This document shows positions 48,633 through 57,972 of a stretch of 64,000 nucleotides of DNA, piece after piece (position 1 is the first letter of the stretch; each line of letters starts with the position of its first letter). A model generated the notes under the pieces. It saw nothing but the letters and a program-made list of their open reading frames with translations. It did no database searches and was not told where the DNA came from. A program made the translations under genes and the position numbers. This stretch comes from Kocuria soli. GTDB taxonomy: Bacteria; Actinomycetota; Actinomycetes; Actinomycetales; Micrococcaceae. The DNA lies in the NCBI RefSeq assembly GCF_003797835.1, contig NZ_RKMF01000005.1, positions 1-64,000 on the forward strand. Direction: 5' to 3'.

Positions 48633-51596
48633 TCATTCGGAGGGTTCGTCCAACACGGACTGGACCACCACGCCCCGGTGGATGAGTTCGACGGCGCGTT
48701 GACACGCCGTGCGGAGATTGCGATCCAGCGAGGAGATGGAGGCGATCTGGTCCAGGAGGTCGATCACCTGCTTGGCCCAGCGGACGAAGTCCCCGGCGGC
48801 CAACTCCGTATCCTCGATCGTCAGGTGCAGGGAAGCTCCCCGAGCCCACCGGTACATGGGGCCCACGAGTCCCAGTTCCGGCTCCGCCGTGGTCTTGACC
48901 TTGTGCTGCTCCTCCAGGTCCGTGAGTTCGGACCACAATGCGACCACGGAACTCGCGGCACGTTCGATCTCGGCAGTGGGCAATTTGGGGCGGATCCCGG
49001 CGTCCTCGCGTTTCGCCTGGTAGACCATGACGGTTGCGGCCGCGGCGACCGCCGCCGGGTCCAGTTCGTCCAGGACGCCGTCACGCAGGGTCAACGCGAG
49101 CAGCAGATCGCGGTCACCGTAGATGTGGCGAAGCTGCTCCCCCGCGGGCGTGGGGACCAGCCTCCCGTCGTCGTGGCGGTCCAGGTAACCGAGTGCGTAC
49201 AACACACCGCAGATCCGGTCGAAGGTCACGGCCACCGCGTTCGTACGGTTCTGCAACTGGCGGAGGAGCCCGTCCGTGTCCTTGCGGAGCCGGGACCACC
49301 GCTCGGCCCATCGCGCGTGGTGTTCCCGGTCGCTGCAGCCGTGGCAGGGGTGCTCCCGCAGGCGCCGTCGGAGGTCGGTGATGCGGGCCTCGGCACCGGA
49401 ATCCCCGCGGGCGAAATGGATGGTGGAGGACCGCCGACGGGATTCCCCTCCCTCACCGGAGGAAGTGCCGCGTGCCGGCCGTCCTTCCTGCAGCGCCGTG
49501 CGCATCCAGCCGGCGATGGACTTGCGGTCCTTCGTGCCGTCCGTGCGCAGACGGTTCGGCAGTTTGACGAAGGACACGGGCGTCAGCGGGCCGTCGAGGT
49601 CCTGGGCGCCCAGACGACGCAGATTGGCGTCATAGGTGACCACCACGGGGCGGGGTTCCTCGGCCCGCGGGTCCGTGGCCACCACGACGGCGTAGCCGCG
49701 GTTGCGTCCGTGGGGGATGTCCACCACGTCCCCGGGTCGCAGATCGGACAGGGACTGGCCCGCCTGGCTGCGGCGAGCCACGGAACGCGACTTCTCCGCG
49801 GCCTTCTCCGCGTCTTTCAGGTCCCGGCGCAGCTGGGCGTACTCGGTGAAGTCGCCGAGGTGGCAGGTCATGGACCGTTCGTAGCCGGCCAGGGCCTCCT
49901 CGTTGGAGCGGACCCTGCGTGCCAGGCCCACGACCGAGCGGTCAGCCTGGAACTGGGCGAAGGAGGATTCCAGGATGGACCGTGAACGATCCGCTCCGAA
50001 CCGCGCGATGAGGTTGACCGACATGTTGTAGGTCGGCCGGAAACTCGAGATCAGTGGGTAGGTCCGTTTGGAGGCCAACCCCGCCACCATGCGAGGGTCC
50101 AGCCCAGGACGCCACAGGACGACGGCGTGACCTTCCACGTCGATCCCGCGACGACCGGCCCGTCCCGTCAACTGGGTGTACTCCCCCGGTGTGATGTCCA
50201 CCCTGGATTCACCGTTGAACTTGTCCAGCCGCTCGAGGACCACCGATCGGGCAGGCATGTTGATACCCAGGGCGAGGGTCTCCGTGGCGAAGACGGCCTT
50301 GACCAGGCCCTGCACGAACAGTTGCTCGACCACTTCCTTGAACAGCGGCAACAGGCCGGCGTGGTGGGCGGCGATGCCGTGCTCCAGCCCGTTGCGCCAC
50401 TCGTAGAACCCGAGCACGTCCAGATCGGAGGCGTCCAGGGCCGAGGCCGCCTCGGCCACGACCGCACGGATGGTTTGGCGTTCCTGATCGGTGGTGAGCC
50501 ACAAGTCCGCAGCCAGGCACTGCTTCACCGCGTCGTCGCACCCGGCGCGGGAGAAGATGAAGGTGATGGCTGGTAGGAGCCCCTCGGACTGCAGGCGGCG
50601 GATCATCTGCGGCCGCGAGATCCGATGATTGTTCCCCAACCGCCCGGCGACCCCGGACCCCTGGCTCCCCCACCGACCGCCGCCACGGGACTCGTACCCG
50701 TGGGATTCGTAGCGATGACCACCGCGGTTCCTGCCGCCGCCGCGTCGGCCCCGGCCACCGTTGGCGAAGCGCTCGCGGGACCGCCCCCCACGCGAGCCAC
50801 TGCCCGGGGGCTGGCTGCGCGCCAGGTGGAGCAGTTCCGGATTGACCGCCGGGCCGTCGTCGTTGCCGTTGTCCCGGGAACGACGACGCCGGTCCACAGC
50901 GTGCTCCACCGTGGAGTCGTCCACGAACAGGTCCATGAGTTCGGTGCCCACCTGCACGTGCTGCCACAGTGGCACGGGACGATGCTCGGAGACGATCACC
51001 TCCGTGCTCCCGCGCACGGTGTCCAACCAGTCACCGAACTCCTCGGCGTTGGACACGGTGGCCGACAGGCAGGCCATCTGCACGTGGGCGGGGAGGTGGA
51101 TGATGACTTCTTCCCACACCGCGCCGCGGAACCGGTCGGCCAGGTAGTGCACCTCGTCCATGACCACGAATCCGAGGTTCTCCAGAGTGGAGGACCCCGC
51201 GTAGAGCATGTTGCGCAGCACCTCGGTGGTCATCACCACCACGTCGGCCTCGGAATTCACGGCGGTGTCGCCCGTGAGGAGTCCGACCTTGTCGGAGCCG
51301 AAACGCCGGGAGAAGTCGTGGTACTTCTGGTTGCTCAGGGCCTTGATGGGCGTGGTGTAGAAGGCCTTCTGGCCTCGCGCCAACGCCAGGTGTACGGCGA
51401 ACTCGCCCACGATGGTCTTGCCCGCACCGGTCGGTGCAGCCACCAGAACCCCGTGTCCTGACTCCAAGGCTCGGCATCCTTGGTCTTGGAAGTCGTCCAT
51501 CTGGAAGTCGAGAGTGGCCGCGAACCTGGCACGTTCCGTCCTGGCCTCCGCGTTGCGTTGCTTGGCTGCCAAGTAGCGCTCAGAGGGTGACGACAT
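48633..51596 (-). CDS. helY: Ski2/Mtr4-like DEAD/DEVH RNA helicase HelY
   Basis: A 987-residue superfamily 2 helicase. Walker A A-P-T-G-A-G-K-T (54-61), D-E-V-H (147-150), S-A-T-V motif III (about 179), F-I-F-S-R (about 345), motif VI Q-L-T-G-R-A-G-R-R-G-I-D (about 476-487), then the Ski2-type C-terminal ratchet. A Gly/Arg-rich insertion of about 60 residues (265-330) separates the two RecA domains, likely an RNA-binding tail. The ATG at 51596 is 6 nt after TAGGGT (51603-51608, minus), so it may have its own leaderless transcript beside read-through from tatC (43-nt gap). Confidence 0.93.
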   Translation of the reverse strand: MSSPSERYLAAKQRNAEARTERARFAATLDFQMDDFQDQGCRALESGHGVLVAAPTGAGKTIVGEFAVHLALARGQKAFYTTPIKALSNQKYHDFSRRFGSDKVGLLTGDTAVNSEADVVVMTTEVLRNMLYAGSSTLENLGFVVMDEVHYLADRFRGAVWEEVIIHLPAHVQMACLSATVSNAEEFGDWLDTVRGSTEVIVSEHRPVPLWQHVQVGTELMDLFVDDSTVEHAVDRRRRSRDNGNDDGPAVNPELLHLARSQPPGSGSRGGRSRERFANGGRGRRGGGRNRGGHRYESHGYESRGGGRWGSQGSGVAGRLGNNHRISRPQMIRRLQSEGLLPAITFIFSRAGCDDAVKQCLAADLWLTTDQERQTIRAVVAEAASALDASDLDVLGFYEWRNGLEHGIAAHHAGLLPLFKEVVEQLFVQGLVKAVFATETLALGINMPARSVVLERLDKFNGESRVDITPGEYTQLTGRAGRRGIDVEGHAVVLWRPGLDPRMVAGLASKRTYPLISSFRPTYNMSVNLIARFGADRSRSILESSFAQFQADRSVVGLARRVRSNEEALAGYERSMTCHLGDFTEYAQLRRDLKDAEKAAEKSRSVARRSQAGQSLSDLRPGDVVDIPHGRNRGYAVVVATDPRAEEPRPVVVTYDANLRRLGAQDLDGPLTPVSFVKLPNRLRTDGTKDRKSIAGWMRTALQEGRPARGTSSGEGGESRRRSSTIHFARGDSGAEARITDLRRRLREHPCHGCSDREHHARWAERWSRLRKDTDGLLRQLQNRTNAVAVTFDRICGVLYALGYLDRHDDGRLVPTPAGEQLRHIYGDRDLLLALTLRDGVLDELDPAAVAAAATVMVYQAKREDAGIRPKLPTAEIERAASSVVALWSELTDLEEQHKVKTTAEPELGLVGPMYRWARGASLHLTIEDTELAAGDFVRWAKQVIDLLDQIASISSLDRNLRTACQRAVELIHRGVVVQSVLDEPSE

Positions 51597-51602
51597 GCCT
51601 CA

Positions 51603-51608
51603 ACCCTA
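51603..51608 (-). promoter_or_regulatory. -10 box for a leaderless helY transcript
   Basis: TAGGGT on the minus strand ends 6 nt before the helY ATG. It lies in the 43-nt tatC-helY gap. Confidence 0.5.
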
Positions 51609-51639
51609 CGCGCTGGTGCCCGCAGACCGAGCCAGGGCG

Positions 51640-52557
51640 TCACTCCCCGGCATCCACCTGGATGCCGCGCAATTCCTGCTCGCTGGTGGCCTTGACGGCC
51701 GAGCGGTCGTAGGTGGCTTCCTGCTTGGCGCGCTTCTTGGCACGACGACGATCGTTGAGCAGGCAGACACCCACGGCAAGGAAGAACAAGACCATCAATG
51801 GTGCAGAGATGTAGAACATCACCATCATGTCCGGGCCCGGGGCCACGACCGCCGCGAGGAGCAGGACGAAGATCACGACCCAGCGCCAGGACCTCAGCAG
51901 GGTTTTGCCGGGCAGGACGCCGATCATGTTCAGTCCCACCAGCAGGACCGGAAGGACACAGGCCAAGCCGATGGCCAGCACAAGTTGCAGGACGAACCGG
52001 ACGTACTGCACGGCATCGATCACGTTGGCCGTGTTGTCCGGGTTGAAGGCGGTCAGGGCGAAGACGGCGCTCGGCAGGGTGGCAATACCCAGGGCGCAGC
52101 CGCCCAGGAACAACGGCACAGCGGCAATCACGAAGGCGTACGCGTACCGCTTCTCGTTCTTGTGCAGTGCAGGGGTGATGAAGGCCCACAACTGGTAGAG
52201 CCACACCGGGCTGGCCAGGATGAGTCCCAGGATGACGGAGACCTCCACCATCACGCTGAACGGGCCGCCGACTCCCCCGAAGTTCAGGACGGCTTCGCGG
52301 GTGTCCTGTTCGTTGAGCGCCTTGATGGGTGCCGAGAGCCACTCCATGAACGGGAAGTACAGGAAGAAGCCCCCGACCATCCCGATCACCGTGGCCACGG
52401 CGGAGATGATGAGTCGGTTACGGAACTCCCGCAGATGCTCGGTCAGTGCCATCTGAGCCTGCGGGTTGTTCCGCCGTCCGCGCTTCTTGCGGGCTGCCTT
52501 CTGGGCGCTCGTTCCGCCGTTGTCGCCGGGCGGAGTCGTGCGGGTCTTTTCAGTCAT
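51640..52557 (-). CDS. tatC: Twin-arginine translocase subunit TatC
   Basis: A 305-residue six-span membrane protein and core receptor of the Tat pathway. It has the opening M-A-L-T-E-H-L-R-E-F-R-N-R-L-I (about 36-50), F-M-V-E-V-like P-F-S-V-M-V-E-V-S, and a C-terminal charged tail. ATG 52557 with AGGACC upstream. Follows tatA by 81 nt on the minus strand. Confidence 0.95.
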   Translation of the reverse strand: MTEKTRTTPPGDNGGTSAQKAARKKRGRRNNPQAQMALTEHLREFRNRLIISAVATVIGMVGGFFLYFPFMEWLSAPIKALNEQDTREAVLNFGGVGGPFSVMVEVSVILGLILASPVWLYQLWAFITPALHKNEKRYAYAFVIAAVPLFLGGCALGIATLPSAVFALTAFNPDNTANVIDAVQYVRFVLQLVLAIGLACVLPVLLVGLNMIGVLPGKTLLRSWRWVVIFVLLLAAVVAPGPDMMVMFYISAPLMVLFFLAVGVCLLNDRRRAKKRAKQEATYDRSAVKATSEQELRGIQVDAGE

Positions 52558-52638
52558 CAAGGAATGGTCCTGTCAGGCGAACTCACCCGGACGGTGTGTG
52601 GACCGGTCCGGGTGAGTTCGAGAGTGTGGCATAAAGGG

Positions 52639-52941
52639 TCAGCGTGCCGTGCCGTCCGTGTCAGGGGCCCCCGTGGAGTTCGTCCCCTGAGCGTTGGTGG
52701 TGCCCGCCGAGTTCGCGCTCGTGGACGTGGACCCCGTGGAGTCAGAGTTCACGGTCTCGCCGTTGACCACGGTGGAGTCCTTGTCGTCGTCCTTCATCTC
52801 GCGGACCTCGGACTTGAAGATGCGCATGGACTGACCCAGGCTGCGCGCCATCCCCGGCAGCTTCGGCGCACCGAAGAGCAGGACGATGACCAGCAGGATC
52901 ATGATGACAACCATGGGGTTGTCGAAAAGTCGACCGAACAT
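52639..52941 (-). CDS. tatA: Sec-independent protein translocase subunit TatA
   Basis: A 100-residue TatA. One hydrophobic span (8-23, [12 protein letters not shown]) is followed by [20 protein letters not shown] amphipathic helix and an acidic, Thr/Ser-rich tail. It forms the transport pore with TatC. The ATG at 52941 has AAAGGA upstream; a longer frame is rejected. It lies between a small membrane gene and tatC. Confidence 0.93.
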   Translation of the reverse strand: MFGRLFDNPMVVIMILLVIVLLFGAPKLPGMARSLGQSMRIFKSEVREMKDDDKDSTVVNGETVNSDSTGSTSTSANSAGTTNAQGTNSTGAPDTDGTAR

Positions 52942-52957
52942 GATGTTCCTTTCGGTG

Positions 52958-53305
52958 TCACCGAGAGAAGTCAGAGACCCTCTGCGGCTGGCCCAGCGAT
53001 CGGCGTCGTGCCGAACGGCGTTGGGATCGGGCCGTGCGTCGTTCTTGTTTGCCACTACGGTACTGCCTCCGGGCTTCGGGCCAGGGCGTGTACACGTCCG
53101 AACGGCGTGGCCGGGGTGGCAAGTCGCCTCCCCCGTCCGTGGCGGCTTCGAGCTGTTCGTTGATCGAGTCACCGAAGTCGCCCAGGTCGTGAAGTGCCCT
53201 GGAGACCTGCCGCCACAGGCGCAGGGCGAGCAGCGACAGAAATGCGGCGCTGAGAAGGACTACGACGGTCCACAACAGCACCCACATCCACCAGGACATG
53301 GCCAT
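52958..53305 (-). CDS. Small membrane protein between pafBC and tatA
   Basis: A 115-residue protein. One strong hydrophobic span ([13 protein letters not shown], about 6-28) is followed by a helical, then basic Arg-rich tail (about 85-115). The ATG at 53305 overlaps the pafBC stop by one base (TGATG), and tatA begins 16 nt after its stop, so it is an operon member. The span-plus-helix layout resembles TatA/TatB, but the conserved Tat N-terminal and hinge residues are not visible. Function unknown. Confidence 0.75.
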   Translation of the reverse strand: MAMSWWMWVLLWTVVVLLSAAFLSLLALRLWRQVSRALHDLGDFGDSINEQLEAATDGGGDLPPRPRRSDVYTPWPEARRQYRSGKQERRTARSQRRSARRRSLGQPQRVSDFSR

Positions 53306-55563
53306 CAGTCTAGCGGCGCCGTGTCCGCGCCATCGCCGATCCGGTATCCGGCCAGAGCAGTGTTCACCCAGAGTTGCCCGCGAGCCACGTGGAAGCCCGG
53401 CTGGACGATGCCCACCTGACCGCCGAAGCGGGTGAGCAGGGAGAACGCAAGCTCCTCCGTGGTGAAGGAGATCTCGGCCGCCTCGAACTCCACCGGTGTC
53501 CCCGCCCCCGAGGGGCGGGCACGGCGGCCCGGCTCTTCGGTTGCACCCGTGTCCGCGGACAGTGCGTTGACGCGGGGCAGCTGGACCTGAGCGGTGCGGC
53601 TCGCGCGGTACTGGTCGGCGATCCACCTGGCCCGGCGGTCCGTGACCAAGACGATGTCTGTCTCCGCCGACGTCACGGTCGCCACGTCGGTGCGTACTGC
53701 TGCGACATCCTGGTGCGGCTCGGCGGGGCCGACGACGGCCGCGGAGCGGATCCGGTCCAGGCGGAAGTCCCGGAAGTCCTTGGCGCGTTCGCACCAGGCC
53801 ATGACGTACCAGTGGTTGTTGGCGGAAACCAACCGCACGGGGTCGATCTCACGGTCGGTGACCTCGTCGCGGGAGGCGACGATGTAGTTGATCCGCAGCC
53901 GTTGTTCGGCGTCGATTGCATCGCGAACGGTTGCCGAGACGGCGGCGGCGTCCGTGTGCTCGGTTGCCTCCTCGGCGGTGGCGTCGCCTTGCACCGGCGT
54001 TTCGGGGCGATCGCCGGTGTGACGAGCCCGGGCCGTTGCCTCGGCGAGCGCCAGGAACGAGTCATCCGGGCGGGCCCCCACGGCATCGGCCAGTGCGGCG
54101 GGCTCCCCCGCTGCTTCAGCCACCTTCCGCAGTGCGGATTCAATAGCGGGGGTGTGCTCGCCCGGCAAGGAACGCAGGGTCTGTAACCCCACCAGGAGCG
54201 CCGCGGCTTCCGGCTGGGTCAGCCGCACGGGAGAGGAGATCTCCTCGGCGTTGGACACGGTCACGGAGCCTTCGTCCCAGGAGGCCTCGATGAGTTGGTC
54301 GGGAGTGTGGCCGGGGCGCCCGCACACGAACAACGTGGTGAGGTCCTCGACCACCTGATCCGTGCTCGCCTCCACGTGGGTGGCGACCTCCGAGAGTTCC
54401 ACGCCCTGGTGCGCGTAGACGTACCGGACGATCTCGAGCATGCGGGCGAGTCGTTCGGCACTCGAGTTGGAGGCCCGGCGGGGCCTGCGGGAGACCCTTG
54501 TCCAGTCCACCTCCACGCCGGCCACCCGTTGCTGGAAGGCTGCGGCCGCTTCCAGGCGTCGCAGGACACTGCCGCGGACCCGGGCCTGCAGCGACACCGG
54601 GGCCTCGGGACGCGCGTCGTCGTCCTCGGGGACCACGGCGTCGGGTCCGACGGCGGCGATCTCCGCGGCCACCCGTTCCGGCTCGGTCACGGGAATGACG
54701 AGTCGATCCCACGGCTTCCCGTCCGGGGCGGTGCGGCGCCCGGGTAGGACGCCGGAGGCCATGCGGCGCAGCATCTGGGCCCGGCCCGGGGCCACGTCCA
54801 CGGTCATGGAACCGAGTTCCGGGGCGGCTTCCATGGCGTCCAACCGCTCGTTCATGGAGAACTTCTCGGGGGGCACGAACGTGTGGGTGGTGGATCGGAC
54901 GTCGGAGACGATGCGGGAGAGCCGGAACGTGCGTTCGGCCTGGCGATCGAGGTCCCAGCCGATCACGTACCAAGAGCCGAACCGGGAGCCGACGCCCCAA
55001 GGTTCCAGACGCCGCGTGGACAGTTCGTCCGTGGAGGCCGCCAGGTAGTCGAAACGCACCTGACGGTGTTTGAGCACGGCGTCCATCAACGGGGCGAAGG
55101 CCGGCTCCTGGACGCTGATGGTGGGCTGGACCAGAGGAGCATCCTCGTCGTCCCCGGCCGCGGGTTCCAACACGGGCTCGAGCTTCCGCAACGCCCGCCG
55201 GGCGGTGGTGCCCAGGGAAGTTTCCGTCCAGGCATTGGCCGCCAGCGCCAGGACCGCGGTTTCCTCCGCGGTGAAGCGCAACGCGGGCAGCGCGAAGGAA
55301 CCCCTGGCGATCCGGTAACGGAATCCGGAATCCTCCTCGAAGAACGCGTCCTCCGGGACTTCCTCGATGGGGAAACCGAGCGCGCGCAGCTCCTGCTTGT
55401 CACGTTCGAAAGCGCGTTCGAAGGCGGCGTCCGACGGCATGGCGGTGTAGTCGGGCACGGCCGCACGCAATTCGGCACGGGTGTAACCCCGCTCCCGGTA
55501 GAGCAGGGCGAAAATCAGGTTCAGACGGCGCTCGGATGCGCGTCGTTGCTGGTCAACGGGCAC
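53305..55563 (-). CDS. pafBC: Fused PafB-PafC WYL-domain transcription activator
   Basis: A 752-residue protein of two similar halves, each with a winged helix (about 8-70 and 372-430) and a WYL domain (about 160-225: R-F-D-Y-L-A-A-S and G-S-W-Y-V-I-G-W; about 560-625: I-N-Y-I-V-A-S and N-H-W-Y-V-M-A-W). A C-terminal extension follows each WYL. It is fused here as in some Micrococcales, whereas mycobacteria have two genes. PafBC activates the DNA-damage response. GTG start at 55563. It overlaps the small membrane gene and heads an operon towards tat and helY. Confidence 0.9.
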   Translation of the reverse strand: MPVDQQRRASERRLNLIFALLYRERGYTRAELRAAVPDYTAMPSDAAFERAFERDKQELRALGFPIEEVPEDAFFEEDSGFRYRIARGSFALPALRFTAEETAVLALAANAWTETSLGTTARRALRKLEPVLEPAAGDDEDAPLVQPTISVQEPAFAPLMDAVLKHRQVRFDYLAASTDELSTRRLEPWGVGSRFGSWYVIGWDLDRQAERTFRLSRIVSDVRSTTHTFVPPEKFSMNERLDAMEAAPELGSMTVDVAPGRAQMLRRMASGVLPGRRTAPDGKPWDRLVIPVTEPERVAAEIAAVGPDAVVPEDDDARPEAPVSLQARVRGSVLRRLEAAAAFQQRVAGVEVDWTRVSRRPRRASNSSAERLARMLEIVRYVYAHQGVELSEVATHVEASTDQVVEDLTTLFVCGRPGHTPDQLIEASWDEGSVTVSNAEEISSPVRLTQPEAAALLVGLQTLRSLPGEHTPAIESALRKVAEAAGEPAALADAVGARPDDSFLALAEATARARHTGDRPETPVQGDATAEEATEHTDAAAVSATVRDAIDAEQRLRINYIVASRDEVTDREIDPVRLVSANNHWYVMAWCERAKDFRDFRLDRIRSAAVVGPAEPHQDVAAVRTDVATVTSAETDIVLVTDRRARWIADQYRASRTAQVQLPRVNALSADTGATEEPGRRARPSGAGTPVEFEAAEISFTTEELAFSLLTRFGGQVGIVQPGFHVARGQLWVNTALAGYRIGDGADTAPLD

Positions 55564-55593
55564 CTAGGGGGCCTGCGGTCTCGATGAGGCGGG

Positions 55594-55989
55594 TCAGCGC
55601 ACGTCGACCAGGTCGACGACGAAGATCAGGGACTCGTTGGGCCCGATCACCCCACCCGCACCGCGTGCGCCGTAGGCCATCTCCGACGGGATCTCCAGGC
55701 GACGTCGACCGCCGACGCGCATGCCGAGCAGGCCCTGGTCCCAGCCCTGGATGACCTGTCCCACGCCGACCGTGAAGTCCAGCGGCTGGTTGCGGTTCCA
55801 GGAGGAATCGAACTCTTCACCGCCGGAGAAGGTCACGCCCACGTAGTGGCAGGAGACCTGCTTGCCGGGTTCGGCCACGGCGCCCTTGCCTTCGATCAGG
55901 TCCACGATCTTCAGTTCGGTCGGGGCATCGCCTTCCGGGAAGTCGACCTCGGGCTTGGTGCGGTCAAGGTTGCGCTGTCCAAAGGACAC
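55594..55989 (-). CDS. FKBP-type peptidyl-prolyl isomerase
   Basis: A 131-residue cytosolic FKBP domain. It has C-H-Y-V-G-V-T-F-S-G-G-E-E-F-D-S-S-W (about 47-64), V-I-Q-G-W-D-Q-G-L-L-G-M-R-V-G-G-R-R-R-L-E-I-P and A-Y-G. The active-site Asp and Trp are present. The GTG at 55989 has AGGAGGA upstream. The pair with the FKBP lipoprotein next to pafBC is seen in many actinobacteria. Confidence 0.92.
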   Translation of the reverse strand: MSFGQRNLDRTKPEVDFPEGDAPTELKIVDLIEGKGAVAEPGKQVSCHYVGVTFSGGEEFDSSWNRNQPLDFTVGVGQVIQGWDQGLLGMRVGGRRRLEIPSEMAYGARGAGGVIGPNESLIFVVDLVDVR

Positions 55990-56082
55990 GGGTTCCTCCT
56001 GATGTGGTGCTGCGTGGTGCGGATGGGACGTCGTTGCGGCGCTCATGCACCGCTGGGTGGTGGCGTGGTACCCACGCCGTGC

Positions 56083-57780
56083 TCATTCCGTGGCCGAGGC
56101 ACTGGGGGACGCATCGGCGGCGGCCGGTGTGTCCGAGGCGCCCAGAATGTCGACCACGAAGACCAAATCGCCTTCTGGTGCTCCGGTATTCCCGGATTCC
56201 TCGATTTCTTCCTTGGAACCGTACGCCTTGTCGGAGGAGACGGAGATGATCACACGCGAACCGGCCTTCTTACCGACCAGACCCTCGGACCAACCTTCGA
56301 TCACACCGTCCAGGGGGAAGGCCGTCGGTTGGCCGCGTTCGTAGGACGAGTCGAAGACCTCGCCGTCCTCCCACCGGGCCCCGACGTAGTTGACCGCAAC
56401 CGTCTGGCCTTCCTTGACCTCGGCACCGTCACCTTCGATCAGGTATTCGGAGGTCACGTCCTTGGGCGCGTCCCCCTCAGGCTTGGCGATTTCCGGGGTG
56501 CCGTCCTCTGTTTCCGTCACGGCCGGCAAGCCCTCTGGGGTGGGCTGCATCTCCCCCTCGATCTCGGACGGGATCACCTCGCGCACGGAGTAGCGGGTGG
56601 TGCTCTCGGTGGTCTGTCCGGCACCGGCGTCGGAGGTTGTGGTGACGTCCACGGTGGTGCCGACACGGGCCTTGCTGAGCTGGTCGTAGAGGAAGGAGTC
56701 CTCCTCCCGCATGGAGTCGTCGAGGGTGACCACGGACGGAGTGGCGTCGGCCGCCTCCCCGTCCTGGACCGGGGCACTTGTCATGAGCAGGGTGTCGCCG
56801 TCGTTGACCTCCTGCCCGTCGCCCTCGTTGACCGTGGAAGAAGTGGGATCCGGAAGGGGCTCAGGCTCGGGCGTGTCTTCGGCTGCGAGGATGTCGACGA
56901 CGAACAGGAGGTCACCGGTCGGGTATCCGGAGTCCGCACCCAGCTCCTCCTCCGTGCCGTAGGCCTTGTCGGCGGGGACGGAAAGGATCACGCGCGAGCC
57001 GACCTTCTTGCCCACGAGCCCCTCGGACCACCCTTCGATCGAGGTGTCCAGGGGCAGCGCTGCGGGGGTTCCGGAGTCCCACGTGGACTCGAACGGCTTG
57101 CCGTCCTCCCACCGCGCGCCCACGTAGTCGACCACCACGGTCTGGCCTTCCTTGACCTCCGCACCGTCGCCGTCGATGAGGTTCTCCGCGACCAGGTCCT
57201 TCGGGGCCTCCTCGTCCATGTCACCGATCTCGGGAACGCCCTCGTCGTTCTCCGTGACCTCGGGCAGCCCCTCCGGGGAATCCTTCATCTCCCCGTCGAT
57301 CTCGCTGGGGATCTTCTCCACGATCTCGTAGACCTCCACGGAGGTGGACTCGTCGCCCTCCTGCCCGGAGTTGCCGGCTGTCGACGGGGAGGAGTAGGCC
57401 AGGATCCCCCCGACCTTCATACCGCCCGTCAGGGCTTCGTAGAGCTCGGGCAGCTGGTCCTTCATCTCGGAATTGACCTTGAGCACCTGACCGGCACCCG
57501 AGGAGTACGACTCCCCCAGCTCTTCGCCGTCGGAGCCCCGGTAGAGGGCCGCCTGGACCAGCAGGGTCGAACCGTCCTCGATCTCCTCGCCGTCACCTTC
57601 GCGCAGGACCTTCGTCTGGTTCTCGTCCACCTCGACGGGCGTGTCGAACGTGACTTCGGGGACCTCGCCGTCGGCGGGGTCGTTGCTGAGCTCGACCGAG
57701 TTGAATCCGCCGCTCGTACAGGCCGTGAGCAGAACGGCTGCTCCGATGGCGGTGCCGGTCCTCAGCAATGCCTTACGCAC
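56083..57780 (-). CDS. FKBP-type lipoprotein with internal duplication
   Basis: A 565-residue secreted lipoprotein: basic start (M-R-K), hydrophobic core and lipobox L-T-A-C (Cys21). Four modules follow: an FKBP-like degenerate module (about 55-165), an FKBP domain (about 195-305, V-D-Y-V-G-A-R-W-E-D and I-E-G-W-S-E-G-L-V-G-K-K), a second degenerate module (about 318-415) and a second FKBP domain (about 440-550). The two halves share I-P-S-E-I-x-G-E-M, P-E-G-L-P-x-V-T-E and the FKBP core nearly word for word, so a tandem duplication is clear. Typical relatives have a single pair. The GTG at 57780 has GGAGG upstream. Confidence 0.9.
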   Translation of the reverse strand: MRKALLRTGTAIGAAVLLTACTSGGFNSVELSNDPADGEVPEVTFDTPVEVDENQTKVLREGDGEEIEDGSTLLVQAALYRGSDGEELGESYSSGAGQVLKVNSEMKDQLPELYEALTGGMKVGGILAYSSPSTAGNSGQEGDESTSVEVYEIVEKIPSEIDGEMKDSPEGLPEVTENDEGVPEIGDMDEEAPKDLVAENLIDGDGAEVKEGQTVVVDYVGARWEDGKPFESTWDSGTPAALPLDTSIEGWSEGLVGKKVGSRVILSVPADKAYGTEEELGADSGYPTGDLLFVVDILAAEDTPEPEPLPDPTSSTVNEGDGQEVNDGDTLLMTSAPVQDGEAADATPSVVTLDDSMREEDSFLYDQLSKARVGTTVDVTTTSDAGAGQTTESTTRYSVREVIPSEIEGEMQPTPEGLPAVTETEDGTPEIAKPEGDAPKDVTSEYLIEGDGAEVKEGQTVAVNYVGARWEDGEVFDSSYERGQPTAFPLDGVIEGWSEGLVGKKAGSRVIISVSSDKAYGSKEEIEESGNTGAPEGDLVFVVDILGASDTPAAADASPSASATE

Positions 57781-57972
57781 GTGGTCCTCCAGTTGCGCCC
57801 AACGGCGCGGGGTTGCGATGGATGGTCGCTGCGGCTGATGGGCAGCAACCGGCGGGTGTCAGTGGCAAGGGTAGCCTCGTGCCCTGGGTGCTGGCTGAAG
57901 CGCACCGCGGACCCCGCCGATCATTGGGCGAGCTCCCAGGTGGCTCCGAGCCACCGGCAAGCCCACCCGTGG
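57781..57972 (-). promoter_or_regulatory. Short gap between trmI and the FKBP lipoprotein gene
   Basis: 192 nt with a 7-bp hairpin (57939-57955) 3' of trmI and a -10-like TACCCT on the minus strand near 57868-57873. No gene or obvious remnant is visible. In many actinobacteria the proteasome/pupylation genes sit here. Confidence 0.5.
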
